In this document: positions 42,118-50,322 of the stretch, piece after piece | Layout: each line of letters starts with the position of its first letter | Numbering within the stretch: the stretch's first letter is position 1 | Program-made: the position numbers and the translations under genes | Assembly (NCBI RefSeq): GCF_013201705.1 | Contig: NZ_CP053838.1 | Location: forward strand, 1 to 64,000 | Source of the DNA: Aliarcobacter faecis | GTDB lineage: Bacteria; Campylobacterota; Campylobacteria; Campylobacterales; Arcobacteraceae | Length of the DNA: 64,000 nt | Reading direction: 5' to 3' | Notes under the pieces: generated by a model | Told to the model about the DNA's origin: nothing | Seen by the model: only the letters and a program-made list of their open reading frames with translations | Databases searched by the model: none

Positions 42118-42195
42118 AATGACAAGTTCAACAACCTGTACCTTTTGTAGTATCTTCAAAATTTAACCCTTTATAAAACGGTCTTTTTATTACTA
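42118..42195 (-). repeat. Leader repeat copy E, distal half
   Basis: Contains GGTACAGGTTGTTGAACTTG (minus strand) in the same form as copies A-C, then decays toward 42195. No attC-like box follows. The rest of 42012-42298 shows nothing else I recognise. Confidence 0.55.
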
Positions 42196-42298
42196 AAATT
42201 CAAGATAAAATTAGAATTAGTGATCTGTTAGATAACCCTGTTTATGTGTTATTAAATTTATATATTCTTTTTATAAATTAATTTGAAGATATAAAAAT

Positions 42299-42553
42299 CT
42301 AAATACTCTCAAAAAAGTCTTTAATATTCACCTCTAATACATCAGCAATTTTGATTAATTGTTCAATGTTGAAATGTTTATTTTGTAGGCATAATTCACA
42401 GTTAGAAATAACTCCAACTGATTTATGTCCTATTGCCATAGCAAGATTAAGTTGGCTTATACCTTTTTCTTCTCTAATTCTTTTTACATTTTTACCTATA
42501 GTTTTATAAATCTTTTGAATATCATCTTTGGAGAATTCGCTGTTTTTAATCAA
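42299..42553 (-). CDS. hipB: HipB-like antitoxin (XRE helix-turn-helix)
   Basis: An 84-residue XRE-family DNA-binding protein: IGKNVKRIREEKGISQLNLA then GHKSVGVISNCE and FNIEQLIKIADVLEVNIKDF, a complete Cro/C1-type helix-turn-helix with C-terminal helix. It lies 73 bases after the HipA-like kinase gene on the same strand, so the toxin gene comes first here, the reverse of E. coli hipBA. Antitoxin and autorepressor role by homology. The start is an ATA/ATG-poor region; the frame begins MIKNSEFSK. Confidence 0.78.
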   Translation of the reverse strand: MIKNSEFSKDDIQKIYKTIGKNVKRIREEKGISQLNLAMAIGHKSVGVISNCELCLQNKHFNIEQLIKIADVLEVNIKDFFESI

Positions 42554-42626
42554 TATAAATACCTATTTTTTCATAATATGTTATCACACTTACTTTTTAA
42601 AAGTATTAACAATTTATAAAAAATTG

Positions 42627-44213
42627 TTAAATAATCCAACCATGTTCTTTTAAATGCTCTACTCTCATTTTATGAAACTTACTTAATACTTCATGAAACT
42701 CAATTGGTTCTTTTGATACTTTCAAATATGTACCCTCACCTATTTTTGTTTTTTGAATTTTTCTATAAAAAGGAATTGATCCTAAAGATTTAATCTCTTC
42801 TATATAACTAGGTAACTCCCTTTCATATAATTCTGCAATTGTATGAGCTTCTTTTTTAAATTCTTTAAAATTTACTTTTAATCTTTCGCATAATGGTTTA
42901 AAATCATTTGGTCTAATATTTGATTGTTTTCCATTTATAGTTAAATGTGAATCATAACCTTTTGATGTATCATAGAATCCTGTACACGCTACATCATATA
43001 AAGGAGCAAAAAAAACTAACTCTCTGTCATATATCAATGATAAATTTTTTGTATGCATATCTTCATGTTGAATAATTACAGAATAAACATAATGTTTCAA
43101 AAGCTCCATTCTTTCGTAAGGATTTATTATCTCTTTTGCTATTCTTTCAAAAAGTTTTTCGCTAGTTGTATCATACTTGTTATCACTTCTTAATCCCAAA
43201 AAAACTGCGAATGTAGATTTAGCATATCTATACAATCCAAGTCTATCAAATCTTTTTACAATATAGTGGTACTCTTCATCATTTTCATTTTTTACAATTG
43301 CACTATATGGAACTCTAAAACCTAATGTATTTTTAGCAAATGACATAAACAAATGTTCATTTAAAGATATATGAGGAAAATAGTTTTCATTATCTTTATT
43401 TGCTTTTGGCTTACTATATGGTTTTAGTATATATGCGTGTGCAGAATCATCTAGCACTATCTTTTTATTATCTGTATCTATATTAACCAATTTTTTATAC
43501 TGAAATCCAGATATACCGTGAGCTTTTTTTATTTCTAATTTTGAGATATCATAACCATCAGGAAATAGTATCTCATCTTCAATATCCACTACTAAATCTT
43601 TTAAAACATTAATTTTTGGATTAGAACCTAAAATTTCATTTAAAGATGATAAATAAGGTGGATTTGAGCTTTTATTCTTTACTATTTCTCTTGTTTTAGT
43701 AAAAGACAAATCACCTATGTTATCTTCCAACATTGTTAATATTTGGAATTCATCAGCCACTCTTGAAGTTGTTTCTAATATTTCTCTATTAATCCCTTCT
43801 GGTATATTTTCTTCAAACACTGCAGGGATATTATTAAAATCAAATGGTAATATTTGTAAGTCTAGGCTAGGAATAGGCTTCGATTTGTTTATCAAAAATT
43901 CATTATCGTAATAAAACCTATATCTATCACTTAATTTAAATAAAATACCTGCAATTTCATTATCTTTAACAACATAAATAAATTCAAATCTTCTGTAGTT
44001 TGAGATAACATCATTAATTGCATACTCAGTTGTAGATGCACTACCTTGAGTTATTACTCTATTACACTCTATTAGCTCTTTTAAAATACTTTGTAATGTT
44101 CTTGGACTAGGTTTATATTTATCTAATTTATTAATTAAAAATTTTAAGCTAACAAATTTATTTTCCATATGTAATTCTTCAAGAATAGCTGTAATTATTG
44201 GTTTTAACTTCAT
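42627..44213 (-). CDS. hipA: HipA-like Ser/Thr kinase toxin with N-terminal winged-helix extension
   Basis: A 528-residue HipA-family protein. The HipA core runs from about 215: NEHLFMSFAKNTLGFRVPYS, HYIVKRFDRLG, IIQHEDMHTKNLSLIY (catalytic Asp/Asn loop, here HEDMHTKN) and FFAPLYDVACTGFYD. HipA kinases inactivate glutamyl-tRNA synthetase or similar targets and halt growth. The first 80 residues (KPIITAILEELHMENKFVSL) form a putative winged helix not present in classical HipA, typical of a YjjJ-like branch. Followed on the same strand by a HipB-like gene. AAGGAAAAAT lies before the ATG. Confidence 0.82.
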   Translation of the reverse strand: MKLKPIITAILEELHMENKFVSLKFLINKLDKYKPSPRTLQSILKELIECNRVITQGSASTTEYAINDVISNYRRFEFIYVVKDNEIAGILFKLSDRYRFYYDNEFLINKSKPIPSLDLQILPFDFNNIPAVFEENIPEGINREILETTSRVADEFQILTMLEDNIGDLSFTKTREIVKNKSSNPPYLSSLNEILGSNPKINVLKDLVVDIEDEILFPDGYDISKLEIKKAHGISGFQYKKLVNIDTDNKKIVLDDSAHAYILKPYSKPKANKDNENYFPHISLNEHLFMSFAKNTLGFRVPYSAIVKNENDEEYHYIVKRFDRLGLYRYAKSTFAVFLGLRSDNKYDTTSEKLFERIAKEIINPYERMELLKHYVYSVIIQHEDMHTKNLSLIYDRELVFFAPLYDVACTGFYDTSKGYDSHLTINGKQSNIRPNDFKPLCERLKVNFKEFKKEAHTIAELYERELPSYIEEIKSLGSIPFYRKIQKTKIGEGTYLKVSKEPIEFHEVLSKFHKMRVEHLKEHGWII

Positions 44214-44428
44214 ATTTTTCCTTTAAGCATATTGCGAATATGTTTTATATTATTTTAAGATTATACATTTATTTTAGAAAAAAAACAATATTGTATTAAT
44301 TTATTCTTAATAAGTTTCGTAATATGCTTAAATGATTTTCTATCTGATTATTTTTATAAATTATTGTATTAATTGACTTAATTCGCTAATTAACTTTGAA
44401 TCTAAGCAGAAACTAAATCTTAAATCAA

Positions 44429-44605
44429 TCAACTATGAGTATTGATTGTCAATACACTTCCTTGTGTAAATTGGTAATCTCTATATCCAGATACTCTAGC
44501 TAGAAAATCACCAAAAGAAATAGGTGCTTTAATAGCTGTATCATAAATACCTTCAAAAAAATCATTAACATGTTCAATCGCAGTTTTTTTATCAATTTGT
44601 GACAT
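44429..44605 (-). CDS. Small unknown protein (58 aa)
   Basis: A 58-codon frame (MSQIDKKTAIEHVNDFFEGI, then FGDFLARVSGYRDYQFTQGS) whose ATG overlaps the stop of the preceding gene (TGATG), so translation is coupled. It is soluble and mildly acidic, with no recognisable domain. It ends the minus-strand lipase block. A short T-rich stretch follows but no clear terminator. Confidence 0.55.
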   Translation of the reverse strand: MSQIDKKTAIEHVNDFFEGIYDTAIKAPISFGDFLARVSGYRDYQFTQGSVLTINTHS

Positions 44606-44964
44606 CAATTATTCCTTGTATTATTTACTGTTCTTTTTAGAGATATTACTAACATTATTATAAACTCAACTAAGCTCAATACAATAAACGTATATATCCA
44701 AACCTCTGCTCCTAATTTTAAATTAAAAATATTTTCAAGAAAATCCCAAAATATTGGTACAGTTATAATAAAAACCAAAAAAGAAGCTCCACTCCAAGTA
44801 TAGAAGGAACCAAAAAATGAAATACTTTTATATGTTTTATATTTTAAATTACAATTTGGGCATTTTATATTTACTCCAGTTTTTAATAAATAAATATTCC
44901 ATATACTTTGTAATTTTCTAATTTTTGTTCCACACACTTCACATTCTTTAGTTAATAAACTCAT
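44605..44964 (-). CDS. Zinc-ribbon membrane protein
   Basis: A 119-residue protein: an N-terminal zinc ribbon (ECEVCGTKIRKL and, 24 residues on, IKCPNCNLKY) followed by two membrane spans (about 55-77 and 87-108). Proteins of this build are annotated as generic zinc-ribbon membrane proteins. It lies 13 bases after the lipase gene with its own AGGAG site, so it is probably co-transcribed; it could be part of immunity or export, but this is only inferred from position. Confidence 0.65.
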   Translation of the reverse strand: MSLLTKECEVCGTKIRKLQSIWNIYLLKTGVNIKCPNCNLKYKTYKSISFFGSFYTWSGASFLVFIITVPIFWDFLENIFNLKLGAEVWIYTFIVLSLVEFIIMLVISLKRTVNNTRNN

Positions 44965-44977
44965 ATTAAACTCCTGT

Positions 44978-46435
44978 TTATGCTACATTCTTAAATATTT
45001 TATTATTTTTATAATCTATATTATTTATAGATATTAAAGAAGCAAAAAGTTCTGATACAGCTTGTGAACCATAATATCCAAGTGTATAGCTTACTGTGAA
45101 ATCAACTAAGCCTCCAATAAATGTTCCATCCATTCCTAAAATATCTGATAGAGTATCATTTTTAGCAAAGAATGATGAAAGAGCAAAGGATACCACTGCT
45201 CCTTGAAGTGTATTTTTGAAATCTGCTCCTATATCATCAAATGCTCCACTACCATTCCCATTTTTACTATCCCAAAATATATATTCACCTACATTTTGCC
45301 CTACTACTGTTGTTGAAGTTGAAATAGCAATTTTCTCTATATTAGGAAAATCATTATTCCCAATAATAACACTTCCTATACTTCCACCTATAGATGTACC
45401 TAATTGAGTCGATAAAGCATTACCTTCTTGAGTTTCTAAAACAATTACTTTTTGTATCTCATTCGGTGCATTTTTAAAACTATTTTCATCTTGAATATAT
45501 TTAAGTAAATTATCATTTCCTTTTTTTTCTAAAATACTTTTAAATTCTGAAATAGCTTTTGGAGAATTGGATACCCATTTTATAACTTCACCAAAATCTT
45601 GACTTCCATTATTAAAATCTTTTACAGCATTAACTGCTTTTTGATTATTATATTCTATCTCTAACTTTCTAATTAGTTCTGGATTATTTTCTATTAATTT
45701 TTTATAAAACTCAGCTTTTTTCTCTGTTATATAAACAATAGAATTTTCAGAATCTTTAAATACAACACTTTTTATATCTGGCTCTAAGTTATTTATACCT
45801 TTTACATCAAGATTGCTTATAAAAGGTCTTTCTTCCAAAGTATTAATCATATTATCCATAGAGTGTGCAGCTAAAGGACCAGATGTATTACCAAGAGTTA
45901 TATGATTAGTTGTAATTATACCTCCACCAATTCCTGTAACAGGGTCATTTGCATCAGATATTGAAATAAGATTTGGTAAAAATTTATCACTAGAAATACC
46001 TGGTGAATTAAAAACTACTCCTGCTATATTTTCGGAGTTTATTGGAGGATTATCCATTACTTGTTGAACTAGGTATCCACCTAAAGAGTGCCCAGTAATA
46101 GTAACATTAATATTATTTGAATTAACTCCTAAATTTTCAGTAACATTATTAAAAGCTCTACTTAAAAAATCTTTAGCATTATCTGTTTGACCAATAGCAA
46201 GATTGAGTCCTATTCCTAAATCAGCTTTTAAATCTTTTATACTAGTAAAATCTGTACCAGCATAAGCTACAACTAACTCATTTGTTTTAGAATTAAAATA
46301 AGCAGAACCTTGAAAGCCATTTGAACCATCATACTTTACATCCAGTTTTTTAAAGTCTATACTAGGTAGATTTAATTTAGATTCAACTTCATAAGCATCA
46401 TTTGCAAAATTTGCAATATCAATAATTTTTGCCAT
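44978..46435 (-). CDS. Lipase (class 3)-like alpha/beta hydrolase, putative secreted toxin
   Basis: A 485-residue protein without a signal peptide. Residues 1-200 are a lipase fold: LVVAYAGTDFTSIKDLKADL (oxyanion region), NVTITGHSLGGYLVQ with the GxSxG nucleophile Ser (about 116) and SISDANDPVTGIGGG with the probable catalytic Asp. The C-terminal half has Gly/Ser-rich hydrophobic segments (LGTSIGGSIGSVIIG and TLSDILGMDGTFIGG) like those of membrane-inserting or secreted toxins. Lack of a Sec signal points to type VI or another specialised secretion route, as in Tle phospholipase effectors. An internal 110-bp piece is duplicated at 47950-48059. AAGGAGAG precedes the start. Lipoprotein genes upstream are likely immunity genes (inference). 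Confidence 0.75.
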   Translation of the reverse strand: MAKIIDIANFANDAYEVESKLNLPSIDFKKLDVKYDGSNGFQGSAYFNSKTNELVVAYAGTDFTSIKDLKADLGIGLNLAIGQTDNAKDFLSRAFNNVTENLGVNSNNINVTITGHSLGGYLVQQVMDNPPINSENIAGVVFNSPGISSDKFLPNLISISDANDPVTGIGGGIITTNHITLGNTSGPLAAHSMDNMINTLEERPFISNLDVKGINNLEPDIKSVVFKDSENSIVYITEKKAEFYKKLIENNPELIRKLEIEYNNQKAVNAVKDFNNGSQDFGEVIKWVSNSPKAISEFKSILEKKGNDNLLKYIQDENSFKNAPNEIQKVIVLETQEGNALSTQLGTSIGGSIGSVIIGNNDFPNIEKIAISTSTTVVGQNVGEYIFWDSKNGNGSGAFDDIGADFKNTLQGAVVSFALSSFFAKNDTLSDILGMDGTFIGGLVDFTVSYTLGYYGSQAVSELFASLISINNIDYKNNKIFKNVA

Positions 46436-46438
46436 AAT

Positions 46439-47728
46439 TTACTCTCCTTGTACTATATCAAATAGATGTAATTCATTAGGCATGATTGTATAAAAAGCAA
46501 CTCTTTTAAAATCTCTACTTACTGCAAATTTCTTTGCTCCATTAAACTCTTGAACTATTTTCATATCTTTTTTATCAAAAATATGATATTTTGAATAATC
46601 TCTCCACATTATATACCTATCGTTTAAGTTATAAATACCCTCAGTTAAATAACATTTTCCTCCACTCTCCCCACAATCAGAAAAAATCTTTTTTTCATTT
46701 GTAACTAGATTTAGAATACTTAAATGCTTTTTAGAATACAAAGTATTTCCAATTTCAGTGAAATCTGTACTATATGTAAAAATTAAATTATCTTTGTCTA
46801 TAAATGCTCTTCCAGTCATCCATAAGGTAGTATCAAAATTATGAATGACTCTATTGTTTTTTAAATCATATACTGAATATTGACTATTTTTAAACTTTTC
46901 ATTATTATCACGAAAGTCTTTTTTAAAAAGTATATATTGTCCATCTTCACTTACAACTTCTATTCTAAATTCTGTATCTAATTTATCATCTAAAGTAATA
47001 AGCTTTTTTGGTTTAAAACTATTTTTATCATATATAGCAATACCTTTACTAGTTTTATTTTGCTTTTTATTGCCAGAATAAAAATAAGTTGTATTAATTG
47101 GTGAATTAAGAGATACATCGCAATAAGATTCTATTTCATTATTATTTAACTCTTTAGGTATAAGTTCATCACAATTGTAGCTATAGTAAGGAGATAGTTG
47201 CCCTGTCTCTAAATCTAAAATGGTAAATTTATCTTTTATAAGTTCTGTTACAAGTCTATCTTCACATTTTTTTTCAAAAGTAGTTTTTTCAGGTGTCTCA
47301 TAAACTGTAATATTTTTTTGACATATATTTTTAAGAACTTTTTCATAAATCTTCATTAAATAAAGTTTTTTACCATCATCTGAATATTTAATAAACTCTA
47401 CATCATAAGTATCTTTAGTTTTGTCAAGTTTTATATCTTTTTTTAACTTTCCATTTTTTAAATCTATAACCATAAAATGGTCAGTTCGATATGACCCATA
47501 TTCTATTTTATCTATTGATACTATAGTTAATTCATCTTTATTTGTTGGAGAGAATTGGATATTACCTATATATCCTTTTGTAGGTAAATTAATAGTTTTG
47601 TCATAAACTAATACTTGTTTTTCTGAATATGTTTCTTTAATGTCATATTTTGATAACTTTGTAGCACTACACCCACAAAAAACAGATACTATTAAAAGTG
47701 ATAAAAATACTTTAATATAAGGTTTCAT
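46439..47728 (-). CDS. Lipoprotein with beta-propeller-like domain
   Basis: A 429-residue protein with a lipoprotein signal (KVFLSLLIVSVFCGCSATKL; lipidated Cys about 21). Repeated segments such as KYSDDGKKLYLMKIYEK, VVSEDGQYILFKKD and VSRDFKRVAFYTI are the blade pattern of WD40/TolB-like propellers. It would sit in the periplasm. Its start overlaps the preceding small gene (ATGA) and it ends three bases before the lipase start region, so it is made with both. As a periplasmic lipoprotein beside a lipase effector it is a good candidate immunity protein; this role is inferred. Confidence 0.7.
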   Translation of the reverse strand: MKPYIKVFLSLLIVSVFCGCSATKLSKYDIKETYSEKQVLVYDKTINLPTKGYIGNIQFSPTNKDELTIVSIDKIEYGSYRTDHFMVIDLKNGKLKKDIKLDKTKDTYDVEFIKYSDDGKKLYLMKIYEKVLKNICQKNITVYETPEKTTFEKKCEDRLVTELIKDKFTILDLETGQLSPYYSYNCDELIPKELNNNEIESYCDVSLNSPINTTYFYSGNKKQNKTSKGIAIYDKNSFKPKKLITLDDKLDTEFRIEVVSEDGQYILFKKDFRDNNEKFKNSQYSVYDLKNNRVIHNFDTTLWMTGRAFIDKDNLIFTYSTDFTEIGNTLYSKKHLSILNLVTNEKKIFSDCGESGGKCYLTEGIYNLNDRYIMWRDYSKYHIFDKKDMKIVQEFNGAKKFAVSRDFKRVAFYTIMPNELHLFDIVQGE

Positions 47729-47913
47729 TTTATATTTTCCTTACCTAAGATATTATATTGAACTTTATTATTTAAAAAATTATAATAATTTATTAAATTT
47801 GCAAAACATTTGATTATTTTTAAATTTTGTAGTTTATTTATAAAAATCATATTAGCTAGATAGCAAAAGGTACTTAATACCTCTGTAAGTTTAAATTTAG
47901 TAAAAATCCCCAT
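47725..47913 (-). CDS. Small paralogous protein, copy 2 (62 aa)
   Basis: The likely start is the ATG at 47913 (MGIFTKFKLTEVLSTFCYLA, then KLQNLKIIKCFANLINYY), preceded by a GGGAA; the frame is open further upstream. It is about 65% identical to the small protein at 49173-49355, which precedes another unit of the locus. Both have one short hydrophobic segment. It overlaps the propeller lipoprotein gene by four bases, so it may act as a leader or accessory for it. Function unknown. Confidence 0.5.
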   Translation of the reverse strand: MGIFTKFKLTEVLSTFCYLANMIFINKLQNLKIIKCFANLINYYNFLNNKVQYNILGKENIK

Positions 47914-47920
47914 TTTTATC

Positions 47921-48160
47921 TTATTCCCTTGTATAAATATTATTCTTATCCCAAAATATATACTCACCTACATTTTGTCCTACAACTGTTGTTGAAGTTG
48001 AAATAGCTATCTTCTCTATATTTGAAAAATCATTATTCCCAATAACAACACTTCCTATAGTAGAAGCATAATCTAAATTTTTACAAAGATAATCAAATGC
48101 TGCTAATTCTTCTTTAGACAAACCTATTATTAACTCTTCAAATTGTGTATCAGTTGACAT
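47921..48160 (-). pseudogene. Scar of a lipase-effector gene (79 codons)
   Basis: The frame starts after AAGGAG with MSTDTQFEELIIGLSKEELA and then, from about residue 35, repeats a piece of the lipase protein: SVVIGNNDFSNIEKIAIST then STTVVGQNVGEYIFWD. The DNA of 47950-48059 is about 90% identical to 45271-45380. The rest of the lipase is missing. It is best read as the remains of a second effector gene, deleted internally and truncated, with its original N-terminus still present. Confidence 0.65.
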
Positions 48161-48174
48161 TTTATACTCCTTAC

Positions 48175-49167
48175 TTACTCTTTATTTAAAATTTTAAGAA
48201 CTTGTGATACTTCTTCTTTTAAACTATCACAATTGCTTAATGATTTCACTAAATTTTTTAACCATGAAGTTTGATTAAATATATATGATAATAAAGGTTT
48301 ATCATATTCTATTTTTAAATTTATACGAAAATTTTCAATCTCTCTTATATTTTTAAATAATTCTTTATATTTTAGATTTTGACAATCTACTTTCAAAGTT
48401 TGATACTTATCTATATTTAATAAATATGATAATATCCTTATCTCAAAATATTTATTATCAATTAGTCGTTTATCATCATTATTTATTAAATAATGTTTAT
48501 ACAAATTATAAACACTGTTTATATCATCTAAATATTTTTTTTCTAATATTAAATTAGATTTTTTCTCTATCAAATAATCATATGTAAATCTATTAACTAA
48601 ATCTAAATATTCCGTAAGAAGCATATTCATCATTCTTAACTTATTATCTCTTATAAGAGGTGCATCATATTCAAAATCAAGTGTTCCTAATCTTGTAATT
48701 TTATTTAAGATATCTTCATAATATTTTGTATAGTCTTCTTCTGTTTTAAAGTCTTTATCATAGCGAAGAGAGTTATCATTATTTGATGTCATAGCCCCTA
48801 TTCCATATATTTTTCTATAAAGTAGCATATACCAAAATACATCTTCTGCAGAAGTTTCTGGAAGCAATGATTTTCCTTTTTCATAATCTTTATTCATTTT
48901 ATATAACAATGGTTTCATCAAAAAACTATCATAATTCACAAAATTATGTAATCTTTCAATATAAGATGCTACTCCCATAGCATCCATAAAATGTTCTGTT
49001 GCTTCTGGATTTGAAGATAATTGTGGTTGAAACATTTCTTTTATTATTTTTGTTTGAATTTCATATTGAAAAATAGCTAATGAACCTAAAACAAGAGTTA
49101 CTAATATAAAAATTCTTAATTTTAAATTTTTTATTTGAAATATTTTTCTAACTAACTGTTTAACCAT
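48175..49167 (-). CDS. Single-span membrane protein of unknown function
   Basis: A 330-residue protein with one membrane span at about 17-37 (LRIFILVTLVLGSLAIF), then an all-helical extracytoplasmic domain of about 290 residues with many aromatic and charged positions. No family recognised. It follows a small paralogous protein by 5 bases and precedes the effector scar by 14 bases, mirroring the arrangement of the propeller lipoprotein and the lipase. Therefore it could be an immunity or chaperone-like partner of the lost effector; this is inferred from layout only. Confidence 0.6.
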   Translation of the reverse strand: MVKQLVRKIFQIKNLKLRIFILVTLVLGSLAIFQYEIQTKIIKEMFQPQLSSNPEATEHFMDAMGVASYIERLHNFVNYDSFLMKPLLYKMNKDYEKGKSLLPETSAEDVFWYMLLYRKIYGIGAMTSNNDNSLRYDKDFKTEEDYTKYYEDILNKITRLGTLDFEYDAPLIRDNKLRMMNMLLTEYLDLVNRFTYDYLIEKKSNLILEKKYLDDINSVYNLYKHYLINNDDKRLIDNKYFEIRILSYLLNIDKYQTLKVDCQNLKYKELFKNIREIENFRINLKIEYDKPLLSYIFNQTSWLKNLVKSLSNCDSLKEEVSQVLKILNKE

Positions 49168-49172
49168 TTTGC

Positions 49173-49355
49173 TTATAACCTTACTTCTTTTAGTTCCAAA
49201 TATAAAATATTTTTTAAAGAATTATCATAATTTATTGAATTTGCAAAATATTTGATGATTTTTAAATTTTGTAGTTTATTTATAGAAATTATATTAGCCA
49301 TATAACTAAAAATAGTTAGTATACTGATAAGTTTAAATTTAGTAAAAATCCCCAT
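49173..49355 (-). CDS. Small paralogous protein, copy 1 (60 aa)
   Basis: MGIFTKFKLISILTIFSYMA then KLQNLKIIKYFANSINYD: a close paralog of the small protein at 47725-47913, with the same GGGAA upstream and even similar untranslated DNA. It heads the block, with a GTGAC-type direct repeat 63 bases before its ATG (49418-49435). A hydrophobic middle suggests membrane contact. Function unknown. Confidence 0.5.
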   Translation of the reverse strand: MGIFTKFKLISILTIFSYMANIISINKLQNLKIIKYFANSINYDNSLKNILYLELKEVRL

Positions 49356-49417
49356 TTTTATATTATTCCCTTGTATAAATATTATTTTTATGCCTTGTGA
49401 AAATTCTATCACTAAAT

Positions 49418-49435
49418 TGTCACATTTTTGTTACA
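49418..49435 (-). promoter_or_regulatory. GTGAC direct-repeat site before the small-protein/lipase block
   Basis: Minus-strand TGTAACAAAAATGTGACA: two GTGAC/GTAAC half sites 11 bases apart, as bound by OmpR-type regulators. It is 63 bases upstream of the first gene of the block. Confidence 0.6.
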
Positions 49436-49505
49436 GTTTTATATTATTTACTACTTAACTCTTTTTTAAATTAAAATTACTTTTTATCATATATTTTTTA
49501 ATACT

Positions 49506-50297
49506 TTATTCTATATATTTATCTTTCAAAGATTTTTCATTTATCTCATTTTTTATATATGAATATGTTACAGATAGACAACTAATAACTAAAACTGTAA
49601 TAAATACATTTAAAAATACATATAAAATTGAAAGATGAGCAGATACAACTCAAGTTAAAAATCCTATAATTAAACCATAAACCAATGCAATTAAAATAGC
49701 TATAATTGTTGGAAAGATAGTAACCATAAATAAAGATAAGAGTTTATAATTTTTTGTAAAAGCCAAAGCATCTAAAATACTCATCTTTTCATCTATTGCA
49801 GTAGCTGGAAGAACCATAGAAAATCTACTAAAAGCTATCATTGTTAATAAAGCAGATAAAAAGTAAGAAATAACTCCTACTAAAAATTTATTTTGAGTAA
49901 ACTGCTCTGTTACTATACTTATTAAAAGAAAAATAGCAATTAAAATCCCAAAAATCAATCCAGTTAAAAGTCCAATCCACACTGATTTTAGGAAAAATTT
50001 GAGTAATGTTTGTGTTGGCATAATTGCCTCTAAAGATGAAATATCATCTTTTATTAAAATAATTCTATGAACAGAAACTGCCATAACAATATTTAAAATT
50101 ATAGATAATATAATAAAAGAAATGAATATAAATTTATTATCTTCAAAATTGATTTTTTCTCCGTTACTTAAAAAACTACTAGGAAGAAATATATCTATAC
50201 CAACTAAAACTAAAGTAGGAATAAGTAGAGCTTTAAATAGAGCATTTTTATTATCAATTATAGATTTTAAGGCTTCATTCATTAATTTACCATACAT
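49506..50297 (-). pseudogene. Multi-span membrane protein with an in-frame TGA
   Basis: From 50297 the frame codes 215 residues with about five membrane spans (FKALLIPTLVLVGIDIF; FIFISFIILSIILNIVMAV; WIGLLTGLIFGILIAIFLL and others), then meets TGA at 49652-49650. Without any shift it goes on for 47 codons, including a further perfect membrane span (ILYVFLNVFITVLVISCLSV) and a charged end with TAA at 49508-49506. A Trp codon TGG changed to TGA explains this. So the true protein was about 263 residues with six spans, and either this copy is a mutant or the base is an error. A functional 215-residue form cannot be ruled out. AAAGG precedes the ATG. No family named; resembles small inner-membrane DUF proteins. 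Confidence 0.65.
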
Positions 50298-50322
50298 ATT
50301 ATCAACCTTTTTTTATTAATTT

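Noticed and set aside
41998-42232. Possible attC-like or attI site (CACTTAAC at 41997-42004 with GTTAGAT at 42226)
   Set aside because: The boxes are 220 bases apart with no complementary stem between them, and part of leader copy E lies in between.
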